Source: an uncultured Sutterella sp.
GTDB taxonomy: Bacteria; Pseudomonadota; Gammaproteobacteria; Burkholderiales; Burkholderiaceae_F
Direction: 5' to 3'
Assembly: GCA_905198475.1 (NCBI GenBank)
Contig: CAJKCQ010000009.1
Span: forward strand, 1 to 47,544
Length of the DNA stretch: 47,544 nucleotides
This document shows positions 41,037 to 47,544 of this stretch, one piece after another. Within the stretch, counting starts at the first letter, position 1; each line of letters starts with the position of its first letter. The notes beneath the pieces were generated by a model, which was not told where the DNA came from, did no database searches, and saw nothing but the letters and a program-made list of their open reading frames with translations. A program made the translations under genes and the position numbers.

Positions 41037-41165
41037 TCTCCGGCAGGGGCGGGACGCGGAACGTCGCAAGCGCTTCCAAGACGGGCGACGGGGAGACGAA
41101 AGCGCCCCGGCGTCCGCCCTCCGGAAGAGCTCCCGGTCCGCCCCCCGAACCCCGACTCACGCTCA

Positions 41166-41205
41166 AGGCGGAGCGCTTCCTCCCCATCAGGAAGGCGGCG
41201 CTCCG
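41166..41205 (+). terminator. Hairpin after the alkaline phosphatase gene
   Basis: A perfect 10-bp stem (GGCGGAGCGC with GCGCTCCGCC), with extra pairing of TTCCT and AGGAA inside, is followed by TCGGCTTCTTCTCCC. It lies about 130 nt after the phosphatase stop and 30 nt before the next ATG. It may separate the two units. Confidence 0.55.
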
Positions 41206-41235
41206 CCTCGGCTTCTTCTCCCTATGTGAACTCGC

Positions 41236-41691
41236 ATGCTCCGCCGCCAGCTCCTCACCCGCCTCGCCCTTGCGACCCTCGCGCCCGCCGCCGCACTTCC
41301 CCGCGCGGCCCTTGCGGCCCCGAAGCCCAACCTCGCCTTCGACGAGATGTACGCGGGCGTCTCCGTCCTCGGCATCAAGTTTTCCGAAAAGCTCAAGAGC
41401 CTCGCCGGGCGCGAAACGACGATCCTCGGCTTCATGGCCCCGCCCCTCAAGGCGGACGCGGACTTCCTCGTCCTCACGAAGAGCCCGGTGAGCCTCTGTC
41501 CCTTCTGCAACACCGACGCGGACTGGCCCGACAGCATCATCGTGGTCTACCTCGGCCGGAAGCAGGAATTCGTGCAGAGCAACCGGCTGATCGCCGTCAC
41601 GGGCACCCTCGAACTCGGCAGCTGCACCGACGAGGAGACCGGGTTCGTGAGCCTCGTGCGCATCGTGAACGCGCACTTCGAGGTCGTCTGA
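41236..41691 (+). CDS. Exported CPFC protein of an ABC cluster (DUF3299-like, tentative)
   Basis: A 151-residue protein with a twin-arginine-like N-terminus (MLRRQLLTRLALATLAPAAA; signal about 1-28) and a small beta-rich domain that looks like an OB fold. It contains C88-P-F-C91 followed by NTDADWPDS, and a third cysteine, C130, in LGSCTDEETG. Two close cysteines with Asp suggest a metal or redox site. It is the first gene of a three-gene cluster with an ABC ATPase 14 nt downstream and an FtsX-like permease, so it may be the periplasmic partner of that pump. The likeness to DUF3299 proteins found in such clusters is from memory and not certain. The ribosome site is poor. Confidence 0.75.
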   Translation: MLRRQLLTRLALATLAPAAALPRAALAAPKPNLAFDEMYAGVSVLGIKFSEKLKSLAGRETTILGFMAPPLKADADFLVLTKSPVSLCPFCNTDADWPDSIIVVYLGRKQEFVQSNRLIAVTGTLELGSCTDEETGFVSLVRIVNAHFEVV

Positions 41692-41705
41692 CGAAGGAAC
41701 GGGCG

Positions 41706-42392
41706 ATGGCGGACTTCGACCTCACGCTCCCCGAAACCGAACTGCGCGTGCCGGACGGCGAGGAGACGCGGCTCATCTTCTCCACCTCGGGGTTCACGCT
41801 CCCCGAAGGCGCGGTGCTCGGCGTGCGCGGCGCCTCGGGCGCGGGAAAGAGCACCTTTCTGAAGCTCCTCTCCGGGATCCTCACGCCCACGCGCGGCGCC
41901 GTGCGCTGGGGCGCGGTGAACCTTTCGCTGCTCACGGAGTCCGCGCGCGACCGCTGGCGCGGCGAGCACTGCGGGTTCCTCTTTCAGGACTTCCGGCTCT
42001 TCGAGGACCTCACGGCCGAGGAGAACGTGCTGCTGCCCACGACCTTCACCCGCGCGCTCAGGAGCGAAGACCACGTGCGCGCCCGGGGACTCCTCAAAGC
42101 GCGGGGCGTGCGGCCCGACACCCGCGCGCGGCTCCTCTCGCGCGGCGAAATGCAGCGCACGGCCCTCGCGCGCGTGCTCTTTGCAGAACCGCAGGTGATC
42201 CTCGCCGACGAACCGACGGCGAGCCTCGACCGGCTGCGCGCCGCCGAGGCGGTCGAGGCGCTCCTCGAAGCCGCACGCACGCTCGGCGCCACCCTGATCC
42301 TCGTCTCGCACGACGAGCGCGTGCTCCTGGAGCTCCCGCGCCTCGTCGAAGTCGCCGACGGGCGGCTGATCGACCTTTCCGGCCGGAGGTGA
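41706..42392 (+). CDS. ABC transporter ATP-binding protein (LolD/MacB type)
   Basis: This is the cytosolic ATPase of an FtsX-type ABC system, 228 residues. Walker A GASGAGKST (42-50), Q-loop LFQD (92-95), signature LSRGEMQR (144-151), Walker B VILADEPTASLD (164-175) and H202 in the switch SHDERV are all present. The signature is LSRGE instead of LSGGQ, a conserved-site deviation. ATG 41706 has AAGGAA upstream. The gene runs into the permease gene, 4 nt apart. LolD-type ATPases drive lipoprotein release or mechanotransmission, but substrate is not given by the ATPase. Confidence 0.92.
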   Translation: MADFDLTLPETELRVPDGEETRLIFSTSGFTLPEGAVLGVRGASGAGKSTFLKLLSGILTPTRGAVRWGAVNLSLLTESARDRWRGEHCGFLFQDFRLFEDLTAEENVLLPTTFTRALRSEDHVRARGLLKARGVRPDTRARLLSRGEMQRTALARVLFAEPQVILADEPTASLDRLRAAEAVEALLEAARTLGATLILVSHDERVLLELPRLVEVADGRLIDLSGRR

Positions 42393-42396
42393 TGTC

Positions 42397-43620
42397 ATGC
42401 ACGTCACAATGCTCCTCAAAAGCGAACTGCGCCGCTCCGCGGGCGTGATCCTCGGCATGGCGCTCGTGCTTGCGCTCGCCCTCTCGCTCGCGCTCGCGAC
42501 GAGCCTCACCGAGCGGATGCTGCGCGCTTCGAGCGCCGCGGCCACGGACGACTTCGACCTCCTCGTGGGCGCGAAGGGCAGCTCCGCGTCGCTCCTTCTC
42601 GGCACGGTTTATCTGCGCGACGAGCCTCTCGGACTCGTCCCGGCGCCCGCGCTCTCCTCCCTCATCAACGCCAAGGGCGTGCGCTGGGCAGCCCCCGTCG
42701 CCTTCGGCGACCGCACGGGCGACTCTCCGCTCGTCGGCACGACGCGCGCGATGGCGACCCTCGGGGGCGAGCGGCCGCTCAGCGCGGGCCGCGTCTTCGC
42801 CGCCCCCGACGAAGCCGTGGCGGGCGCGGGTTCGGGCCTCAAGGTAGGCGACGCGTTCACGCCGATGCACGGGCGCGCCGCAGGCGCGGGTCACGCGCAC
42901 GAAGCAGCGTCCTTCCGGGTCGTGGGCGTGATGCCCGCCACGGGCACGCCCTGGGACCGGGCGGTGCTCGTTCCGATCGAGCGCATCTGGTCAATGCACG
43001 CGCACGAGGACGACCACGCGCACGGCCGCGAGCCGCTCGAGCACTGGATGGAGGAGGACCTCACGCATCTGCCCGGCATGTCCGCGGTGGTGGTGAAGCC
43101 CGTCTCGGTCGCCGACGCGTACCGGCTGCGGCAGCGTTTCTCCACGATGTCCGTCACGTCGCCCGAGGGCGCCGTCGTGAACCTCATGGGCGTCTTCTCG
43201 GGCGAGGTGCTCGTGGATCTCTACGCCTCGATGGGGAGCGCCGCCCGCGCGCTCTCCTTCATCACCGCGCTCACGCTCGCCGTCGCCCTCGCGGCGACCC
43301 TGATCACCGGGGTGCTCCTCGGACGGCTTCGGCTCCCGACGCTTCTGCAGCTCCGGGTCCTCGGTGCGCCGCGGCGCTACGTGGGCGCCCTCATCTGGCT
43401 CATCGTCATGACGGTGGTCGTGACGGGCGCGGCCGGCGGACTGCTCATCGGTTGGGCGATCGCTTCGGGGTGCGCGGCCTGGCTCGCCGACGAGACCGGC
43501 ATCGTCATGGCGCCCGCACTCAGCCGGGCGGAGGCGCTCCCCATCCTCCTCACGCTCGCCGCGGGCGCCCTCTGCGCGCTCGTTCCGGCCTGGGCGGCGG
43601 GGCGCGCCAAGATGACCTGA
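42397..43620 (+). CDS. FtsX-like ABC permease with histidine-rich periplasmic loop
   Basis: A 407-residue inner-membrane protein with the MacB/FtsX plan: one helix at about 15-38, a large periplasmic domain (about 45-275), then three helices (about 285-310, 330-355 and 385-403). The periplasmic domain holds nine histidines in two groups, MHGRAAGAGHAHEA (157-170) and MHAHEDDHAHGREP (200-213) with HWMEEDLTH just after. Such His/Asp/Glu-rich segments usually bind zinc, copper or nickel. GGAGGTGA stands 4 nt before the ATG and overlaps the end of the ATPase gene. It is the last gene of the cluster. Confidence 0.9.
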   Translation: MHVTMLLKSELRRSAGVILGMALVLALALSLALATSLTERMLRASSAAATDDFDLLVGAKGSSASLLLGTVYLRDEPLGLVPAPALSSLINAKGVRWAAPVAFGDRTGDSPLVGTTRAMATLGGERPLSAGRVFAAPDEAVAGAGSGLKVGDAFTPMHGRAAGAGHAHEAASFRVVGVMPATGTPWDRAVLVPIERIWSMHAHEDDHAHGREPLEHWMEEDLTHLPGMSAVVVKPVSVADAYRLRQRFSTMSVTSPEGAVVNLMGVFSGEVLVDLYASMGSAARALSFITALTLAVALAATLITGVLLGRLRLPTLLQLRVLGAPRRYVGALIWLIVMTVVVTGAAGGLLIGWAIASGCAAWLADETGIVMAPALSRAEALPILLTLAAGALCALVPAWAAGRAKMT

Positions 43621-43722
43621 GGACGGGCGCGGGGCCTTCGCCTCCGGAGTCCGGCCCTCGGGACGCCAAGGGCCTGCGCTGACCGGGTGCCGCTCCCCCG
43701 CTTTCCATCCCTGAAAAGCAAA

Positions 43723-43761
43723 GGACCACGCGGCCTCACTGAAGGTGAGGCGACGTGGTCC
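43723..43761 (-). terminator. Terminator of the old yellow enzyme gene
   Basis: A long hairpin, GGACCACG with CGTGGTCC outside and GCCTCAC with GTGAGGC inside, lies 47 nt past the minus-strand stop. On that strand it is followed by TTTGCTTTTC. It also faces the end of the plus-strand permease gene, 103 nt away. Confidence 0.85.
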
Positions 43762-43808
43762 GCGTGAGCCGCGCCGCCCCCTTCAAAAGGAGGCGGCGAT
43801 GCGGCGCG

Positions 43809-44900
43809 TCAGTAGGAGAGGCCGCGCAGGTACTGCGGCGGCACGACGAGGCCCGGGACCTCCTTCACGTGCAGCGCGCTCGCGGCGTGCCAGCCCCAGT
43901 GCGGATCGTCGATCATCCCGCGGCCGATGTCGATCACGTCCGCCGCACCCTCGCGCAGCAGCGTCTCGGCCTGCCAGGCGTCGCGGATGAGGCCCACGGT
44001 GAAGGTGGGCATGCCGGTCTCCTCCTTCACGCGGCTCGCGAAGGGCACCTGGTATCCCGGCCCCACGGGGATCTTCGCGTCCGGGGTGTTGCCGCCCGTG
44101 GAGACGTCCACGAAGTGCAGGCCCTGGGACTTCGCGAGCTTCACAAGCCTCACGGTGTCCTCGAGCGTCCAGCCCTCGGGCTCCCAGTCGGTCGCCGACA
44201 CGCGCAGACCCACGGCGGTCGTTTCGGGAACGGCCGACTTCACGGCGTTCATCACCTCGCGGGCGAAGCGCATGCGGTTGTCGAGCGCGCCGCCGTACTC
44301 GTCGATGCGCTGGTTGGAGAGGGGCGAGAGGAACTGATGGATCAGATAACCGTGGGCCATGTGGATCTCAATGCCGTCCACGCCCGCGCGCACGGCGCGC
44401 GCCGCGGCATCGCCGAAGGCGAGGGCGAGTTCGCCGCACTCCTTGAAGTCGAACACGCGCGGCGTCGGATAGCCCGGCGCAAAGGGAACGGGCGAAGGCG
44501 CGCGCACGCGCCAGCCGCCGTCCATGGGCTCGACGGCGCGCTGCGGCGCGTCCCAGGGACGCGTGACGCTGCCCTTGCGGCCGGCGTGGTTGAGCTGCAC
44601 GATCACCTTGCAGCCCGGCTCGATCTCGCGCATCAGGGCGATGAGCTCGCGCAGTCCCTGCTCGCACTCGTCGGACCAGAGGCCGAGGTCGCTGTCGGTG
44701 ATGCGCCCGTCGGGCGTCACGGCCATCGCCTCAATGCACACGAGGCCCGCGCCCGAAGCGGCAAGGTGCCCGTAGTGCATCTTGTGGAAGAGCTGCACAA
44801 CGCCGCTCTTGGCGCTGTACATGCACATCGGCGGCACCGAAATGCGGTTCGGGATCGTGAGGGGCCCCAACTGCATCGGCGTAAAAAGCATCGTCTCCAT
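43809..44900 (-). CDS. NADPH dehydrogenase, old yellow enzyme of the YqjM/NamA class
   Basis: An FMN-dependent ene-reductase that uses NADPH to reduce activated C=C bonds. The natural substrate is usually unknown. The 363 residues form a TIM barrel. C26 and Y28 in PPMCMYSA match the redox-tuning Cys and Tyr of the thermophilic-like YqjM class. H180 and H183 in IEIHMAHGYLIHQFLSP bind the substrate. VQLNHAGRKG (102-111), RIDEYGG and TFTVGLIRDAWQAE with IGRGMIDDPHW complete the FMN site. ATG 44900 has AAGGGAAAG upstream. The gene is monocistronic with its own terminator. Confidence 0.92.
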   Translation of the reverse strand: METMLFTPMQLGPLTIPNRISVPPMCMYSAKSGVVQLFHKMHYGHLAASGAGLVCIEAMAVTPDGRITDSDLGLWSDECEQGLRELIALMREIEPGCKVIVQLNHAGRKGSVTRPWDAPQRAVEPMDGGWRVRAPSPVPFAPGYPTPRVFDFKECGELALAFGDAAARAVRAGVDGIEIHMAHGYLIHQFLSPLSNQRIDEYGGALDNRMRFAREVMNAVKSAVPETTAVGLRVSATDWEPEGWTLEDTVRLVKLAKSQGLHFVDVSTGGNTPDAKIPVGPGYQVPFASRVKEETGMPTFTVGLIRDAWQAETLLREGAADVIDIGRGMIDDPHWGWHAASALHVKEVPGLVVPPQYLRGLSY

Positions 44901-45103
44901 TTATCTTTCCCTTGGGCTCCGGCGGAGGGCTTCTCCGGCCGGGCGCGTCTTGTTCTGCTTTTCGTCTTCTCGGGTCCGTCCGCCCCCGGGGACGGAGGGC
45001 GGGCCCAAACAAAAAGCGCGCTCGGGAAGCCCCTCCGTCTGGTCCGGGAGGCCTCCGCGGGCGCGCAATCGTTCACTTCAGGAATGAAGGAGCTTCTTTT
45101 CCC

Positions 45104-45721
45104 TTAGAAAAGCGCGTCGTCATCCTTGAGCGACATTATGCGCTCGACGTAGCGGGCGATCGTGTCGATCTCTACGTTTACGTAGCTCTGCGCCTTGAGG
45201 TGCTTCAAGGTCGTCACCTGCACGGTGTGCGGGATGAGGTTGATCGTGACCAACGTATCGAGCGCCGTATCTTCGACCTTGTTGATCGTGAGCGAGACGC
45301 CGTTGATCGTGATCGAGCCCTTGTAGGCGACGTAGGGCGAGAGCTTGCGCGGCACGCGCACGACGAGGCGCCAGGACTCGGCGACGGGCTCCATCGACTC
45401 GACCTGACCGACGCCGTCCACGTGGCCGCTCACGATGTGGCCGTCGATGCGGTCCGAGAGGCGCATCGCCTTCTCGAGGTTCACCTCGCCGAAGGTGTCG
45501 AGGCCCGTGGTCTTCGAGAGGCTCTCGGCCGAGACGTCGATCTTGAACTCGCGCTCCGTCACCTCCACGACGGTCATGCAGGCGCCGTTGACGGCAATCG
45601 AGTCGCCCACGCGCACGTCGTTGAGCCCGAGCTCGGGGGCGAGAATCGTGAGGCGCACGCCGTTGCCCAACTTCTCGGGTTCGCGCACCTTGCCGATGGC
45701 CTGAACAATGCCGGTAAACAT
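45104..45721 (-). CDS. ribE: Riboflavin synthase, alpha chain
   Basis: RibE dismutates two 6,7-dimethyl-8-ribityllumazine molecules into riboflavin. The 205 residues show the two internal lumazine-binding repeats. The first starts MFTGIVQAIGKV and ends in IAVNGACMTV. The second starts DRIDGHIVSGHVDGVGQV and ends in ITINGVSLTINKV. The last 20 residues form the trimerisation helix. GAGGAG stands 10 nt before the ATG, inside the end of ribD. The substrate comes from RibH (38.3-38.8 kb). Confidence 0.96.
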   Translation of the reverse strand: MFTGIVQAIGKVREPEKLGNGVRLTILAPELGLNDVRVGDSIAVNGACMTVVEVTEREFKIDVSAESLSKTTGLDTFGEVNLEKAMRLSDRIDGHIVSGHVDGVGQVESMEPVAESWRLVVRVPRKLSPYVAYKGSITINGVSLTINKVEDTALDTLVTINLIPHTVQVTTLKHLKAQSYVNVEIDTIARYVERIMSLKDDDALF

Positions 45722-45726
45722 GTGAT

Positions 45727-46884
45727 TTAGCTCCTCAGGAGAATTCGCAGGTCGCCCCCCAGCGGGAGGGCGGAATGGATGTGCCAGCGCTTCGCCGCGG
45801 AGGGCGAGGCGGGCGGAGTGACGTCGGCCGGGGCGAGCCCCGCGCCGAAAAGACAGGGCGCCACGTAGGCGAGGATCTCGTCGACGAGCCCCGCCTCGAT
45901 GAAGGCGCCGGTGAGGCGCGGACCCGCCTCGACGTGGACTTCGTTCACCTCGCGCCGCGCGAGTTCACGCAGGAGCGCCGGGAGGTCCACGCGGCCGGGA
46001 TTCCCGGCGGCCGGGAGTTCGATCACCTCGCCGCCGGCCGCCTCAACGGCCGCGCGGCGGGCCGCCGCGCCTTCGCCGGCCGCGGCGGTGACGAAGAGCA
46101 CCGGACCGCCCGGCGAATGGAGAATCTTCGCGTCCGGATCGGTTTCGAGCCGCGGATCCACGACGACGCGCAGCGGTTGGCGCACCTGGTCGGCGAGCCG
46201 CACGTTCATCTGCGGGTCGTCGGCGCGCACCGTGCCCGCGCCGGTGAGCACGGCGCCCGCCCGGGCGCGCCAGAGCTGGCCGTCCGCGCGGGCCGCTTCG
46301 CCCGTGATCCACTTCGAGCGCCCGTCGGGGAGCGCCGTGCGCCCGTCCAGGGTAATGGCGGTCTTGACGCGCACCCAGGGCGTGCCGCGGGTCATGCGGG
46401 TGAGAAAGCTCGCGTTCACCTCCTTCGCCTGCGCCTCAAGGACGCCCAATTCGGTCGGGATGCCTGCGGCCTCGAGCATCCTCAGCCCCCGGCCGTGCAC
46501 CTTCGGGTTGGGGTCGCCCGTCGCGGCGACGACGCGGCCGACCTTCGCCTCGATGAGCGCGAGCGCGCAGGGCGGCGTGCGCCCGTAGTGCGAGCAGGGC
46601 TCGAGGGTCACGTAGACCGTGGCGCCCTCGACGGATTCGCCGCGCGCCGCGGCGTCGCGCAGGGCCATGATCTCGGCGTGCGGGCCCCCGGTGCGCTGCG
46701 TGAAGCCCGCGCCCACGAGGCGCCCCTCGCGCACGATCACGGCGCCCACGGACGGGTTCGGAGGCGACAGGCGCAGGGCCTTCTTCGCCTCGTCGAGTGC
46801 GAGGCGCATCCACGCCTCGTCCACGCGCCGCCTGAGGGCTTCGGCCGACTCGGCGGGCTGGGAGCTGCTCTTCTCTCCGGTCAA
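45727..46884 (-). CDS. ribD: Bifunctional riboflavin deaminase/reductase RibD
   Basis: RibD deaminates and then reduces the first pyrimidine intermediate of riboflavin synthesis. I place the start at a TTG (46884) that overlaps the nrdR stop (TTGA) and has TGGAG 8 nt upstream. It gives 385 residues. ATG 46809 is the alternative and would begin right at the deaminase fold. The deaminase zinc site shows GGPHAEIMAL and LEPCSHYGRTPPC. The reductase part follows WVRVKTAITLDGRTAL, SKWITGEAARADGQLWRARAGAVLTGAGTVRADDP (abbreviated here as its first and last parts). ribE follows after 5 nt. Confidence 0.93.
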   Translation of the reverse strand: MTGEKSSSQPAESAEALRRRVDEAWMRLALDEAKKALRLSPPNPSVGAVIVREGRLVGAGFTQRTGGPHAEIMALRDAAARGESVEGATVYVTLEPCSHYGRTPPCALALIEAKVGRVVAATGDPNPKVHGRGLRMLEAAGIPTELGVLEAQAKEVNASFLTRMTRGTPWVRVKTAITLDGRTALPDGRSKWITGEAARADGQLWRARAGAVLTGAGTVRADDPQMNVRLADQVRQPLRVVVDPRLETDPDAKILHSPGGPVLFVTAAAGEGAAARRAAVEAAGGEVIELPAAGNPGRVDLPALLRELARREVNEVHVEAGPRLTGAFIEAGLVDEILAYVAPCLFGAGLAPADVTPPASPSAAKRWHIHSALPLGGDLRILLRS

Positions 46885-47369
46885 TTCCAATGCTCCAGCG
46901 GGATTTCGTCCGTGCGGGTCTCCTTGAGCGTGCTCTCGATCATCTTCACGAAGGCCTGCGGGTCGCTGATGTTGAGGTACACCGAAGCGAAGCGGATCCA
47001 ACCGATGATGTCGATCTGGCGGAGCTCCTCAAGGACGAGTTCGCCCACGCGGGTCGTGCGGATCTCGCGCTCGCCCGTGGCGACCATCTTTTGCTCGATC
47101 GCGTCCACCGCGGCGTCGATGCGCTCGCGCGAAACGGGGCGCTTTCTGAGCGCGAGCATCATCGAGCCGCGCAGCTTCTCGCGGTTGTACTCGACGCGCC
47201 CGCCGCCCTTCTTGACGATCCAGGGCAGGCCGAGCGAGATGCGCTCGAAGGTCGTGAAGCGCTTGCCGCACTTGAGGCACTCGCGGCGGCGTCGGATCAC
47301 CGAACCCGACTCGGGCGCGCGCGAGTCGACCACGCTCGTCTGGGGATGCGAACAGAAGGGGCAGCGCAT
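46881..47369 (-). CDS. nrdR: Transcriptional repressor NrdR
   Basis: NrdR senses ATP/dATP and represses ribonucleotide reductase genes. ATG 47369 has GAGGAAAG upstream and gives 162 residues, near the usual ~150. The N-terminal zinc ribbon is C3-P-F-C6 and C31-L-K-C34. The ATP-cone runs from about residue 49 (PWIVKKGGGRVEYNREKL) to 139. In many proteobacteria nrdR precedes ribD, as here. The region upstream (47370-47544) is a GC-rich non-coding stretch with small palindromes. Confidence 0.96.
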   Translation of the reverse strand: MRCPFCSHPQTSVVDSRAPESGSVIRRRRECLKCGKRFTTFERISLGLPWIVKKGGGRVEYNREKLRGSMMLALRKRPVSRERIDAAVDAIEQKMVATGEREIRTTRVGELVLEELRQIDIIGWIRFASVYLNISDPQAFVKMIESTLKETRTDEIPLEHWN

Positions 47370-47490
47370 GAAGGTTTCTTTCCTCAAAGGTGTTGCTGAA
47401 CAATCCGATGATTTTAACAGCCGCGGTGCGGCGCCCCGCGCGCCGCCTTCGGCGCCGGCCTCCCCAAGGCGGCGCGCCGGCAAGAAGAAG

Positions 47491-47505
47491 GCCTCCGGCG
47501 GAGGC
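47491..47505. repeat. Small GC-rich palindrome, one of three CTCCGGCGGAGG copies
   Basis: GCCTCCGGCGGAGGC can fold to a 6-bp stem. The core CTCCGGCGGAGG recurs at 47533-47544 (window edge) and at 44917-44928, each in non-coding DNA. It may be a short intergenic palindrome family or part of a terminator of the gene beyond the edge. Three copies in this composition could be chance. Confidence 0.3.
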
Positions 47506-47544
47506 GCCTCTCCCGCGAAGGGGAGGGAGCGTCTCCGGCGGAGG

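Overview
This is a high-GC (estimated by eye at about two-thirds G+C) proteobacterial chromosome segment. It combines a complete dcw cluster ending in lpxC, a sigma32-type groESL promoter, lipid A enzymes (LpxC, PagP), a HemL-type heme pathway gene and the ribH-nusB-thiL-pgpA-pncC and nrdR-ribD-ribE gene orders. Together these fit a Gram-negative betaproteobacterium. A Sutterella-like member of the Burkholderiales is my best guess, but taxonomy is inference. Nearly everything is chromosomal housekeeping: I saw no insertion sequences, prophage, CRISPR array or tRNA.

Layout. 1-1.75 kb: end of an unidentified alanine-rich coiled-coil gene (+), cut by the window edge. 1.8-20.7 kb: 16 contiguous minus-strand genes, mraZ-rsmH-ftsL-ftsI-murE-murF-mraY-murD-ftsW-murG-murC-ddlB-ftsQ-ftsA-ftsZ-lpxC, with many 4-nt overlaps and GTG or TTG starts, headed by three MraZ boxes at exact 10-bp period. 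20.9-21.3 kb: RNase P RNA (-). 21.4-26.4 kb (+): a PagP palmitoyltransferase carrying an extra C-terminal beta-barrel-like domain, hemL, and a DsbD/ScsB-type thiol reductant transporter. 26.5-28.0 kb: dacB (-). 28.1-30.3 kb: groES-groEL with a textbook heat-shock promoter and a strong terminator. 30.4-33.5 kb: a Tat-exported CPWC thioredoxin-fold protein (-), pyrF (+), and an unidentified exported protein (-). 33.7-38.85 kb (-): a CorC/HlyC-family membrane protein, then pncC, pgpA, thiL, nusB and ribH. 39.15-41.04 kb: an alkaline phosphatase gene behind a four-heptamer Pho-box-like array, with a frameshift near codon 129. 41.2-43.6 kb (+): a three-gene cluster of an exported CPFC protein, an ABC ATPase and a histidine-rich FtsX-like permease. 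43.8-44.9 kb: a YqjM/NamA-type old yellow enzyme (-). 45.1-47.4 kb (-): nrdR-ribD-ribE.

How the parts work together. The dcw block makes lipid II and the divisome, and LpxC adds the committed step of lipid A. PagP then modifies lipid A in the outer membrane. DsbD and the CPWC protein belong to periplasmic thiol chemistry. RibD, RibE and RibH cover most of riboflavin synthesis from two separate loci. The most interesting parts are the PagP fusion, the Pho-box array in front of a frameshifted phosphatase, the possible metal-linked ABC cluster, and a group of DnaA-box-like 9-mers in the corC 3' end.
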